In this document: positions 53,659-64,000 of the stretch, piece by piece | Numbering within the stretch: position 1 is the stretch's first letter | How the letters are laid out: the number at the start of each line of letters is the position of its first letter | Assembly: GCA_030998015.1 (NCBI GenBank) | Contig: JARWMV010000029.1 | Location: 1 to 64,000 of the forward strand | DNA length: 64,000 nt | DNA from: Ceratorhiza oryzae-sativae | Taxonomy: Eukaryota; Basidiomycota; Agaricomycetes; Cantharellales; Ceratobasidiaceae | Reading direction: 5' to 3' | Translations under genes and position numbers: made by a program | The notes under the pieces: generated by a model | The model's database searches: none | What the model saw: the letters and a program-made list of their open reading frames with translations, nothing else | What the model was told of the DNA's origin: nothing

Positions 53659-54190
53659 GTGTCAACCAGCTGTCACCAGTTTTGGGCTTTATACTGGAAT
53701 CTCTCTGCACAAGCTGAGTATCCAAATTTTTTGGATGCTGAAAGTGGATGTTAAGGATAGTTTATGTAGGCAAAGTATCCATTTTGTGATTCAAAATACT
53801 TAAAATTGGGTGTTTTGCCCATTTTCTAAATGCATTTGTTGGGACCAAGACAATCCCAACAATGTGAATCCTAGCCTAGTAAAGATTTTGTTGAGTGTGT
53901 CACAGTCTAAAGGCCACCTAAGATCTAAAAGTGGACAAAAAGTCTATTTTAAATGGAATTGTCCAAAAAATTTGGATGTTCCCAATCTGTAGAGTCTGGC
54001 CTGTGCACATGAAAGATAGAATAAAAATTATGCATTTATCTGATTCTATTATACATTCTCTACAAAACAATGGTGTTTTCACTCCGAAATTTGGCACTGT
54101 TTGGGAGATACATGTGTTTTTCTGCCCAAACAACTCACAACAAAACCCTTGATCACCACCCTGAGGGGAGGTGGATGACCTTGGTTGACG
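53659..54190 (-). repeat. Inverted copy of hAT end region
   Basis: Reverse complement resembles 50395-50640, ending in the hAT stop region (TCAACCAAGGTCATCCACCTCC). Near 54190 the TE block stops and normal CpG frequency returns. Confidence 0.65.
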
Positions 54191-54862
54191 TGTACTTTAG
54201 CTGAAACTATGTAGGCTTGGGACCAATCGGTTCACACGCTTATTGTTACGTATGAGGCATATGACTCATATTATTTTAACTACCACGGGGTACCACACAA
54301 GCACCGGCTGAAACCGTTTTCCGTTTGGTAATTCGAAAAAGTTACCGGAGGCTACCGATGCTCACGTAACTCCCACGGAACTTACCACGAAGGCTTCCGG
54401 TCCTACCATGCTGGTCCCTAGTTCGAAGCGCTGTGATGCCAGGCGCATGCCCCTATCCAAGCGGTCGTTCGCCAAGACTGATGATCGCCTCCGGAAGTCG
54501 GCGGGAATAGTGTTCGTTTTCGCGAAGAGTGGACAAGCTGGTGGACTCTACGGCTTGCTTGAGGTAGTGCAGCAGACTTGAATACTCCGTTGCAAAATAA
54601 TCAATATGCATCAAGTCACCGTCTGGTCGTGGCAGCGTTGTGCAAGACAGACAGGATGTCTCTCGCGTGACGGGATGTCAAACGATAGCGCTCGGCCACA
54701 TTTGGAACCGGATCTGCTCGATTGGGCCTGGGCGAGGGCATCTCCCCGGAGTCCCGCCATGGCTTGGGGTCCCCCCCTCGTGGGCTCGACAATCCCATGA
54801 TTAAACCAACAGCCTGTCGCAGCAAGCCTCTCTCACTCTGACTCGACGCCCGTAAACACACC
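54191..54862 (+). promoter_or_regulatory. Upstream region of membrane protein gene
   Basis: CpG-containing, non-coding sequence. No clear TATA box; a CT-rich run precedes the ATG. Confidence 0.3.
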
Positions 54863-56220
54863 ATGGGCAACATCACTTCGAACAGCTGGGACCCAATCAT
54901 CCGGTACAGTAGCGGATGGAGCGACACCAAGGTTGTCCGTGCGACGAATCAGCCGAATTCATCGCTCTCGCTGCAGTTTTATGGCGCTGATTTGTATGCA
55001 TTTGGGTGAGGCTTGTGTCGTTGAGATAGATCAATAATAAGACTGATGATATGAGCGTAGTGAATTCGATACTTCAACTGTCAGGTGGCTTTCGTAAATT
55101 TCTTCTTGAAGTTTCTGACTTTCGACATAGGCGAAGCTTTCTGTGGTCCTCGATGGCGAAACTATACATAATCCAAATCTCCAGACATCGGGCCTGTCAG
55201 CCGACCAGCCTTTCCTCTCAATAAAAAATCTGGCACTTATCAAACACACTGTCAATCTGACTCTTGGGGGTGGTTTACTGGGTCTGAGCAAGTTGGTCTG
55301 GACACCCCTTAGCACCAGGTCGGTACTCGTTAGTTCCAGCGGACCGTGTGTCAATGAACACATTTCTATGTAGTATCAATGGCCCAACCATCAATGGAAT
55401 AGCAGACTCAAATACATCATGGTGGCGGGCGAACCACCACCACCCAGGCTTCAAGTAGATTTTTGCTGCTTCTTCTCACTCGTGACCTTATGATCTTGTG
55501 TGATTATAGTTTCACCGACGCTCAACAGGCAAAACTCACGTTTAATTTCACCGGTGCATATCCAACAATCATAGATGAATCCGTAGCTTATGATTGAAAC
55601 TCCAGGAACGGGAATCAATGTAACGGGATGGGCTGGTCCAAGCGCTGGGACCTTCGAGTGAGTCGTCGAGGGAGACATCGTATTCTCGCACTCAAAGGAC
55701 TGTCAGCGCTACTCTGGATCGTGAACCTGCAGTCACCATGAATGCAAGTTCAAAATTCGACCACTTTGCTACTTTTGTGAGGGGTTTTCTTTTCTTTTTA
55801 CGGCCCGACGATGATAGACGAAGATAAACGCTTTGTGCGCAACAGTACTACATAGATGGGCTACCGAACAACACTCATAGTTTGACTTTGAGGAATAATG
55901 AAGCCAAGCGGCTCGAGATTGGTAGTGCCTCTATCCTCATTCCTTTTTCGAATCATGCCACGCCAACACCCACACCAACACCCACGCCAACACCCACGCC
56001 TCTCCCAACTCATCATGATCTAAGTAAAGGTGGGGCTGCTAGTGTCGCAGTAGCCGTGATACTATGCGTCGGGCTGGCCCTGTTTGGACTCCTGTTCTGG
56101 ATTCGAAGACGTCAGTCGTCCCAGAAACTTTTCGAAAACAACCGGGTTGTGTATGGTCGGATGTGCTCCAAGTGTAGGAGCGATATCACGGGGGAATATC
56201 GTCTGGAGTGCGTCTTGTGA
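54863..56220 (+). CDS. Single-pass membrane protein with galactose-binding-like ectodomain
   Basis: ATG in ACACCATGGGC. Exon 1 (about 54863-55005) reads WDPIIRYSSGWSDTKVV and SLSLQFYGADLYAFG. A later exon (about 55135-55345) reads KLSVVLDGETIHNPN and LIKHTVNLTL. A third part near 55515 (TDAQQAKLTFNFTG) and the last exon (55851-56220: YYIDGLPNNTHSLTLRN) give a second similar module. Then a (TP)n stalk, a transmembrane helix (AASVAVAVILCVGLALFGLL) and a basic start WIRRRQSSQ to a short cytoplasmic tail. Agaricomycete genomes carry many such SxxW..., FYGxxxxxxG proteins with lectin-like folds. No signal peptide is obvious, and exon borders between 55005 and 55851 are approximate. Confidence 0.6.
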
Positions 56221-56874
56221 GTAGTTCGATATGTTTTGTTAGCATCGCATGGTACTGATGAGCCGGATTGCAAGTCCAAACTGCCCTGCGGCAGTTGATC
56301 TGCACCCAGAGTGCCGTGATTGGAATACGCCAGCTCACCATGACCACGAGGTCCGCCAGGTGGCGAACAAATGAGAATTATAAACATGAAATTGGGCATT
56401 CTAGTAATAGCTGTAACTTGTTGTATCATTCCTCTCTCTCTATGCGACCCCCGTCTTGTATATCAGTTATACACGTAAAACAGCAAAATTCTGGGTAGAG
56501 TTGGTTATTTGATCCGCAACACACCTTGGTAACCCTCGTGTATTTTGATCCAAGCCGGCCGTACATGGCACATACATGCGATAAACACGTTAAATAGACG
56601 CACTGTGGTTAATTAAGACTGTCGGGCAGCATCACACAGCTTGCCCATTCGCCCGTTTGCTCGTGCATTGAGATCATTGCTTCTGAGTGGGCGGTTTAGT
56701 GAAAACACTTTATTTTAGGTGGGTGGACCATGATCCATGCCGGCTCATGAAAACGAGTGAGGCTCGCGGTATAAAAAAACCAGACATATATCAGTGGCCT
56801 ATCATTACAGCCCCTGTAATACTATGGAGAAATACGATGTATAGCTAGAATAAGGTTGGGCGATGAGCAAAAAT
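56221..56874. other. Convergent intergenic region
   Basis: Between two convergent genes; no ORF of note, only short AT-rich stretches suitable for polyadenylation. Confidence 0.5.
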
Positions 56875-59501
56875 CTAATCCACCATGTTCCTAGATGGCG
56901 CAGGACTATCCGTAACAATGATCTGAGCGTTGCTTCGCCTTGTCATTTTCTAAATAGATGGATCAAATGAGTGTATGATATAGCCAAAATATCCTGGAAT
57001 TACCTTTTCGTTCCACTCCATGTACGCCTTCAGCTCAACACCGCCAAACTCGAGACAGAGATCAAAGTCGAGCTTATAATAAGTTCCTTGGCCTCCCTTG
57101 CACTTCTTCAGGGAGCCTATCATCCCACTCAAATCAGCTGTGACCTCGCAAACCACGCTGAAGCCATCAATTATGGCACCTATCGTGGATTTAGGATTAT
57201 TGATATAGGATGAACGAGATGGATCTTACCATTGAGGTCTGTCAACCACTCGGGGGCCGGCACACTATCGCTCGTCCAGGCATACAGCTCTATCACAAAC
57301 TGCCCGAGGTCGGGATGAGAGTTCGGGTACGTGCGCGCGTACGGACGCCGGAGTGCGAATCTCTCGTTTACCACTTTATCCTAAACTCACAGCGTATCGT
57401 GCGTCAGGATATACTTTCAAAGTATATCAAGCCACCAAACCTTTTCAACGATCAAGTCAAATTTTCCTAGGACATAATACCGTCCATTGGGCAGCATAAC
57501 TTGAGGACGTTGATGGTGGTTCATAATCGTTGAGTCGAACTCTTGAGCGATCTTGAGACCAAAAGACATCCGAGCAGCCCGCCCGACGACGTTTTGGCGA
57601 ACAAACCATATGATTGACCCATCCGAGGCGGCCTTGCCACTAGAAAGCAATCAAGCTCAACAGCGGTGTAATGATGCAGTAAATGGAAACTGACTGGGCA
57701 TCATCCAGGAACATGACCAGGCGGTCACTACGCTGAAACTCGTCCACAACACGCTGTCGGACGTATTGACTAGCACCAAACCCTCCAACAAGGAATATGT
57801 ACTGCATTCGGGTTAGACATTCGCATTTATTGATGTAATGTCCTACTTACTTTAGCTTTGGTCCCAGCGATCTGTTTGCGTATGCTCTCCAAGATGAGAC
57901 GCACGGCATCGTCGAAGAATCCTCGGACAACGTCCCTGTCAAAGACTTACTGTCAGTTTACTCAAGTAGATAAGCTCATACTTTGACCCACGATCGCAGT
58001 AGGATATTCCCATCGGGATACCCTAACTCTTGGATTGCCGCTGACATCTCCACAACGTACTCCGATGGCGCGTCTGATGAGACCTGAAACTCTCGTTTGC
58101 AGTTAGCCTCGAAGCTCTCCTCAGCCTTCTGAACGCAGAGATCAAGGTTGTATCCGTGTTCGGGAGGAAGAGCAAAAAACTGCTCCTTGAGCCAAGCGAC
58201 AAAGGTCTCGTTGACAAGCACGCCCCCGGCTGGTTGACCTGCGTAAAACACGTGAGTAGGATCTAATGAATGTAAAATAACCAGTACACACAGTCAGACG
58301 CCTTCAGCTCCTTGAGGCGTATGGCGGACTTGGAGTGAGACACTTGCGGAGCCGCCATGGAATTTCTCCGACTCGCATCTGAGCGCTGAGCGGAGCTGGA
58401 GCTTCGGAATAATCTGCTCATGACACCCTCTTTTTTAGGCGGGGGAGCTCGGTGGTTGACTGTTGGTGAATCTTATAATTAGAGTTACCAAGTCTTAAAT
58501 CATGGATACTCACGCTCCGAGACTGCCTCGGACTCGTGCAAAACGCGGTAGGCTGTTGTATCCACCGTTGATCCTCCGGCATCGCAGACAATGAACTCAT
58601 CTCCAGGCTGAGAAAAGTTAGTTATAGCAGGTCGGCCTGGAATTGTAATCTTCGCAACGGACCTGCAACCCTTGTGATTTTTCCCACAACACATAATGAA
58701 CGGCAGCTTCGGCTTCCGGAACAAAGTGAACACGGTGTTGAACGTTGACTTCGTTCATGATGCCAGACAAAACGACCGCGTGGCGGAGTCGATCTTGCTC
58801 TCTCAAGCCCCAGCCGTTTGGATGAGCAATCACGAGCACCATGTGTAGCGCGAGCTGCTCCCATCTCACGGTGCTGTTGCGCTGGTTGAAAAAATCGCGG
58901 GTGTGGTTGAGCATATACTTGATCATATCGGCATAAACTTTTTCGATGCTCAAGCCCTGGGGTAATCCTACGTAACAGGTATATCATTCGGAGTGCTTTG
59001 AATATCTCTTTGGATGAGGCTAACCTTCCAAATGCTCAAATGTTTGCTCCTTGACCATGCCAGGCGGATGCATCTGTAGCTTGAAGTAACGAACTAGGCT
59101 CCATCCACCCCTGTTGGCTGCCAGGCGCATTGCCGGTGTTGCAACCGCAGCGCCGGCTGCCTTTACCTGAAGTAGAATAAATAATATAGTGAACTAACAT
59201 AGGAAGATATTCAACATACCCGATTGCCAGAATCATAATATAACATAGAGACCGTCTTTGCGTCACTAGAGCCTCCCAAACCTACGCGGCTCGGCCAGTG
59301 GGTGACTCGATCGTTGAACGGCTTCATGTCTAAAGTTGAAGTCAGCGACTGCCAGCTCCTTTGGGAGCCAGGAGGAAAGCTGGGTGACGAACTTTGCTGG
59401 AGGTAGGCGTATGTAACGCTGCTATGTGTAGTTCCAATGTCAATTCCGACAACGAGCTGCGATGGCTTAAGCCAAGGAGTTTCGTCGATGGCAACAGGCA
59501 T
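56875..59501 (-). CDS. Hsp70-like ATPase, HSPA12 type, about ten exons
   Basis: ATG at 59501. Exon 1 (59220-59501) holds phosphate-1 VVGIDIGTTHSSVTYAY. Exon 2 is 59025-59166, exon 3 58663-58967 (MVLVIAHPNGWG; VPEAEAAVHYVL) and exon 4 58514-58607 with phosphate-2 FIVCDAGGSTVDTTAYRV. Later exons contain LKELKASD, PAGGVLVNETFVAWL, VRGFFDDAVRLIL, the adenosine block IFLVGGFGASQYVR and FVRQNVVGRAARMSFG. The last exon (56875-56949) reads KMTRRSNAQIIV. Splice phases fit for the exons checked. It has only the nucleotide-binding half plus a short divergent C-terminus, as in HSPA12A/B, not a canonical chaperone. Large families occur in Agaricomycetes; substrate unknown. A paralogue begins at 63652. Confidence 0.85.
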
Positions 59502-60435
59502 TGTGCGAGTTTTCAAACAGGATGACGGTTTTCGAGCACAAAGAGGGCAGGGGCGTTGAGCTAGATATCCGAGCGTTCCACACTAGTATCGCAACCGAGC
59601 GCCGCTCTGTCGAAAATGCGGTTAGACTGGTAATAAAAAAAAATAAAAATAAAATAGTGCCAAGGCACAGGCGAACTGTCAGACTTATTGGTACCAAGCC
59701 TAGACGGTGCTCTAGGAAAATGTCCGGATTACAAAAATAGCTTGCACATTTGCATTCCATGGCGGGAGGCTCGGCGACCCTGCCGGATTGAATTAGAGCA
59801 CTGGAGACATGCTGAACAGCAATAGACCCATCATCGGCAGCGCCCAAGAACATACTGAGATCTTTGACGTTTGACTGAGTTTTGAGGGTCTAGTCAAGAT
59901 GGAGGCCGAGCGCTAGCCGCATCACGCAGTTCCGTCGGCAGCTTATGAAAACATGTGTCACGCCCATGATCCCGTCCAGTTCAAACATTATGGCTTGTTT
60001 CTCCTTTCCCGCGCGCCCCTTGTTAGGATCCCCTGAAGTATCTCTATTGATCCAGAATCATTTCGCCCGTTTTCTAACCGATCCTTGAATTTCCTCGCGT
60101 CTCAGGTGTTGGAACTTCGGCCAAATAGTGTTTACAGTGCATAGCTGGCTGACTGAATAGTGCATCTCGGCCTCGCTTGTCATCTCGCACTGGCAACTTT
60201 GCCACAACTCAGAGGCTGGGCTTGCTGGCCACCCTTGCGCATTATTGCTCATTGAATCCGCTTAGGCTATCATACATATTTTGATTCTTCGAGTATATGC
60301 TTGTCATGTCACACAGGATTCTACCCTAATACTCTCACGGGGTTAGGAGGCACCTGAATGAGTAGACCGTGACATTGACATGTCCTCCTGTTGCTTACCT
60401 TCAGTTATTAGTGCATTTTAGAGCCTGTCTGCGAA
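59502..60435. other. Upstream region of Hsp70-like gene, no gene seen
   Basis: Contains an A/T homopolymer-like tract (AAAAAAAATAAAAATAAAATA at about 59632) but no convincing gene; open frames are short and without homology I recognise. Confidence 0.45.
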
Positions 60436-60447
60436 GGGTGCAGGGTC
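60436..60447 (+). repeat. 12-bp target-site duplication, left
   Basis: GGGTGCAGGGTC, identical to 61561-61572. Confidence 0.85.
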
Positions 60448-61560
60448 CCCGTATACACTCACACTCACAGAAGGTCGCTAACCAAGTAGAACCTTGGGAC
60501 CTAGAACTCGAATCCATCGAAATCGCGATTAGATTAGCCATCGAACTAACATCCAGATTCGAACCGTCCCCCAAAAACATCCATATCTTCTCTGACAACA
60601 CTTTAGCCATCGAGGTCGCCTTAGAAGGACACCCAAGATCAGGTCAAAAAACTTGCTTATCGATTCGCAACCAAGCATTCAACTTCATAGACAAAAATCC
60701 CGAACACAACATCTCGATCCAATACTGCCCAGCCCACGAAGACATCCGTGGCCACGACCTCGCCGACAAACTAGCTAAACGGGCGTCGCCCCATAGAAGA
60801 AGTATTTCTGGAAGGAAAACACTTACCAACATCAAACGAGAGTCCAAGGCCAAAACATCAAATGACTGGTTCGAAATCTGGGCGGCACGCGAACCAAGCG
60901 GTTTCTTCGCACCAGCAGACCGAATTCCACCTTCGTGCAAACCAAGCAAAACACTCCTCAACACCCCAAGACCCATATTCTCGCGCCTCACTCAAGCCCT
61001 CATAGGCCACGCCTTCATCGGAGAATATTACGAACGGTTCGTCCCAGATGAAAACACGTTCTGCCCTTGCGGCGAACCTCTACAAACCCGACAGCATATA
61101 CTCCTAGAATGCCCAGACTACGCTGACTCTCACCACCTTTTTATCACAGACCGAGGAGACATGCTCTCCCTGCCCGATATACTCGGCACGCCGAAAGGCA
61201 TTGAAAAACTTATCACTTTCCTCGAACTCACGAACGCATTTACCAAACAAGATAACCCCTTCGGTTAATCTAAGGGCTCCCGCCCTCGGCTCAAGACTTT
61301 CTCCTTCTCTTTCCCCTCTCTCTGTGTGCCTCGGACGCCGTGCGCTTTGTTCCTTGCCATAATGTTACCCTCCCCCCACGTGACTCGCCTTAGGCGTCTC
61401 GCTCGGACTCGCTTCTCTCATCGCGCTACACTCTTTCTCCCTGTACCCCGGTGCAGGGTGTTGCCCGGTTCTTCTTCTTGGTGATCAGGCCGGGACCGCG
61501 CCTTGGCTCATTGTGAGACTGCTAGCGGTATACAAATAATAGATTTCATCATCATCATCA
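60448..61560 (+). mobile_element. 5'-truncated LINE with RNase H domain
   Basis: A non-LTR retrotransposon copy bounded by a 12-bp duplication and ending in a short ATC repeat tail (TTTCATCATCATCATCA). It encodes the C-terminus of ORF2, in frame to 61268: RNase H with Glu (LELESIEIAIRLAIEL), Asp (NIHIFSDNTLAIEVAL) and YCPAHEDIRGHDLADKLAKR, then a zinc-like CPCGEPLQTRQHILLECPDY. RT is absent. The reading frame upstream of 60448 is host DNA and only accidentally in frame. RNase H plus a C-terminal CCHC motif is usual for fungal LINEs. Confidence 0.88.
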
Positions 61561-61572
61561 GGGTGCAGGGTC

Positions 61573-62609
61573 AAAGGCGTGGGTGAGTGGGAGATTGAGT
61601 AGCTGGAGAGCCTATGTTTATTACGTTTCTCCCCAAAAAAAACCACAAACCCGTAGGGTTGTTTGGCGCTACCCCCTGTTGGTAGACCTTGATTTGGAAG
61701 CTGGTCGACAGGAGCATCCGCCGGGTACATAATGAAACGTAAGATCGGGTTTATTCGTAGTCGAAATGCCATATCTGATTATGCAGAACCTCATTGATAG
61801 AATTGGTAAATCTGTTCAAAATCCCGTACTTTTCGGCTGAGGCTAGCAAGGGCGACTCAATGGAAAAACGCGCGGGTGCTTCCTATTCACACACATGTAG
61901 CTAAATGAATTAAATATATCAATTTTTTGCACATACACCCAAATCAGACCTTGTAACTGGAGCAAGAAGCCATCAACGCTGCACGAATCCCGGTCTGCTA
62001 AACCCTTTCTATTTTTGAGTAAAATATCTCCCAGATCTGGCGGAAGGTTAGCACCACAGTTCTAATTTCATCAGAGCAAGTTAAACTTGCTCCAAGCTTT
62101 GCTTCAAACAAGGCTATCAAGTTGATCGAGATCCATCAGTTTTGCTTCGAGATGCAGACGAACGCTCGCCGCCCACTGCTCAAGCGTAGAAGAGTGGCAG
62201 ATAAGTTGAGTTTGGCACTTGCATCTTTCTTTTGAAACAGGGTTTGAGTCTCCGCACATAGCCCGCTTGAAGAACTCGACCTTGAATACATGTCCACATT
62301 CGGACAGTTGACGAGTTGCGAGTTCTTAGAAAGCGCAATACGCCCATCGCGCCTGCCATTCCGGGCAGCTATGCTGGACATAATGGAAGAAGCTCGACGA
62401 GCACGGGGAACATAGAAGATCCCGATAAGCATAATTATTATAAAAGGACATTGGCGCAACGTGAAAGCGCTCGGCCAAAATCCAATTCACTACTGAGGAC
62501 TAGTCAAAACGCTGGTTCTAACTAAGCAGAATGAACGCCAGTAGCCCGTGCTAATCTGAGCTACCCGAGCCTCAATTCTGCTTAGGTAGAACCAAGGCTC
62601 TAGCTAGCC
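61573..62609. other. Intergenic, nothing recognised
   Basis: Roughly 1 kb between the LINE and the BTB gene. Open frames are short and look like shadows; 62136-62459 (minus) is basic and Ser-rich without homology. Confidence 0.4.
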
Positions 62610-63218
62610 CTAACTAGCAAATTTGCTTTTGGAAGAGCGGAAGAAGACTTCTGTCAAGATGCGCGCTCGAGCTGAGCGTCTCCCAACCAGTTTCACGATA
62701 GGGGCACTCGAGGGGATTGCTTTCGACAACTTGATCAAGCTTTTGACCTCCTGTAGGTCGTACATTTGAGATATTAATGAGGACGCGAGTGTGGTTTTGT
62801 CGGTAAACCCTTCAGACAACGCTATCGCACACGCTCGCAAGGGATCCGAGTAAGCTGAAACGGGTGACCCGTTGAGGCTAAGTTCTTTCCGTAGGTCAGA
62901 TTTCATCCCAGAGAGCTGATACTTGTCGGTGACGTGGAATGCTTGGGCGATGATCTCAAATGACGAGATGATCGGGGCATCGCAGGGGTAAATGAAACTG
63001 AGCGTCAGCTCCAGAATTTCCGACGTTTCTCCCACATTAACGACCGTCCTTTGGGTACCAAGGTTGAGCATATCTGCGAGGATGGGAGATGCTATTTTCA
63101 AGATGGTCGTGTGGACGTGGAAACCGACGCCGTCCGTTGAACGGAGCGTTAGGTCACCTCCGTTGGAAGGACCAAAGTAATTCGGTACCAGGGGTTCAGG
63201 GGCGGTACTCTCGGACAT
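62610..63218 (-). CDS. BTB/POZ domain protein (202 aa)
   Basis: Single exon; ATG at 63218 chosen because upstream in-frame codons lack ATG. The BTB fold begins at about residue 17: GGDLTLRSTDGVGFHVHTTI, LKIASPILADMLNLG, then LELTLSFIYPCDAPIISSFE and YQLSGMKSDLRKEL. The C-terminal helical part (LRACAIALSEGFTDKTTLAS) resembles a short BACK-like region. Basidiomycetes carry large families of such stand-alone BTB proteins, possible Cullin-3 adaptors; no partner domain is present here. Confidence 0.88.
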   Translation of the reverse strand: MSESTAPEPLVPNYFGPSNGGDLTLRSTDGVGFHVHTTILKIASPILADMLNLGTQRTVVNVGETSEILELTLSFIYPCDAPIISSFEIIAQAFHVTDKYQLSGMKSDLRKELSLNGSPVSAYSDPLRACAIALSEGFTDKTTLASSLISQMYDLQEVKSLIKLSKAIPSSAPIVKLVGRRSARARILTEVFFRSSKSKFAS

Positions 63219-63651
63219 GGGTTGGATGGCAATCAACAAGTGAGTGTGAGCAACAGTGAGAGCCTTGGGGGTGGGTGGCTACAGGCCATGCGCTATGATC
63301 AATTGGATCAGGTAGCATGATCGACCTAATAGGGGATACGCTCAGCGGCGGTATAGTTTGGGAGTGACTTTGGCTCGAACTTTTGTTGGCAAATGAGCTA
63401 AATAGAAGAATTAGGCGGGTAAAATGCTACACTGCCCCTAGCATACGTTTGGCTACAGAGGCGCTGGGCCACATCACGATGGAAAACCCCTACCATTGTC
63501 ACGGACAAGATATAAAACACTCGGATGTGCGCTAAAAGAGCTAATCCATTTCACACCGATTCTAGAGCTTCTCAGGATTCTATTCCAATTAACTAAACTC
63601 TATCTAGAGACTATACTCCAAACAAGTATACTACGAGGGGACGCAGATGAT
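63219..63651. other. Upstream of BTB gene / 3' side of Hsp70-like paralogue
   Basis: Short intergenic region between two minus-strand genes. No ORF or clear TATA box. Confidence 0.5.
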
Positions 63652-64000
63652 CTAGTTTCTAGAGGATGTAGGGCTATCCGAGACAATAATCTGAGCATCA
63701 CTTCGCCTTGTGATTTTCTAAGCAAGGGCTACGAGTGAGTGGGTATCGCTATGATGAATCGTGTATTCCCACCTTTTCGTTCCACTCCAAGTACGCCTTG
63801 AGCTCAACGCCCCCAAACTCGAGACAAAGCTCAAACTGGAGCTTATAGTAGACACCTTGAACGCCGTTGCATTTCGTCAAGGACCCATGCATGCCGCTCA
63901 AGTCAGCCATGATTTCGCAAACGACGCTAAACCCATCAATGATATTGTCTATCCTAAATTAAGCTTTCGTACGTCGCAAATAGAACGGAAGAGGCTCACC
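63652..64000 (-). CDS. Second Hsp70-like gene (HSPA12 type), 3' end only
   Basis: The last exon (63652-63717) reads KITRRSDAQIIVSDSP before the TAG; the preceding exon (63773 to about 63955) reads IIDGFSVVCEIMADLSGM and FGGVELKAYLEWNEK. Both match the last two exons of the gene at 56875-59501 (KMTRRSNAQIIVTDSP; GGVELKAYMEWNEK) including intron position and phase. A GGTGAG at the very window end looks like the next donor. Tandem paralogue, same strand. Confidence 0.85.

Noticed and set aside
54616..54930. 104-codon minus-strand ORF upstream of the membrane protein gene
   Set aside because: Overlaps exon 1 and promoter of the plus-strand gene, no motif, likely shadow.
59467..59853. 128-codon minus-strand ORF with hydrophobic stretch
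   Set aside because: Overlaps the start of the Hsp70-like gene in another frame; its hydrophobic run comes from the A/T-rich tract.

Overview
The window is about 54 kb of nested, mostly broken transposable elements joined to about 10 kb of gene-bearing DNA. Short introns (about 50 bp, GTATGT/GTGAGT donors, CTAAC-like branch points), chromodomain Ty3/gypsy elements, hAT, Harbinger and other DDE transposases of the kind found in mushrooms, a BTB gene and tandem HSPA12-like Hsp70 genes point to an Agaricomycete (Basidiomycota). A Rhizoctonia/Ceratobasidiaceae genome would fit, but that is an inference.

Layout. 1-4746: copia fragment, LTR-like sequence, 5' end of a Ty3/gypsy element (family A, copy A1) and a split Harbinger-like transposase. 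4747-12323: plus-strand copy B1 of a large chromodomain Ty3/gypsy family (B) with gag, pol, a third sense ORF (ORF3) and the second exon of an antisense gene, cut off by a 1.44-kb TIR element (12324-13764). 13765-17752: minus-strand copia element with LTR and half-tRNA primer site. 17957-23385: plus-strand family C gypsy element full of CGA-to-TGA stops. 23760-50441: a hAT transposase split by a nest. Old A2 (minus) is interrupted by nearly complete A3 (27357-34295, TSD TCCCA) and by B2 (37459-48945, TSD ATGTG). B2 is itself interrupted by an A solo LTR (TSD ATCAG) and a 132-bp hAT MITE (TSD CAAGATAC). 50993-54190: an inactivated DDE transposase, another MITE and an inverted copy of the hAT end. 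54863-64000: a membrane protein gene, an Hsp70-like gene, a truncated LINE with TSD, a BTB gene and the 3' end of a second Hsp70-like gene.

The most unusual object is family B, best seen in the 11.5-kb copy B2. Besides intact gag and a pol with a C-terminal chromodomain it carries (i) ORF3, of unknown function; (ii) a spliced gene on the opposite strand; and (iii) a gene with HUH, YxxK and superfamily-3 helicase motifs resembling Rep of circular ssDNA (CRESS) viruses. Families A and B both appear to be self-primed (Tf1/sushi type): the 12-15 nt just inside the 5' LTR are exactly complementary to the predicted 5' end of the element's own transcript.

Mutation is dominated by CpG decay. The six differences between the A3 LTRs are all CpG transitions, and most premature stops are CGA to TGA. 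Several frameshifts in A3 and B1 are losses of one or two bases exactly at a CpG, which is either biologically new or a sequencing artefact at methylated CpG.
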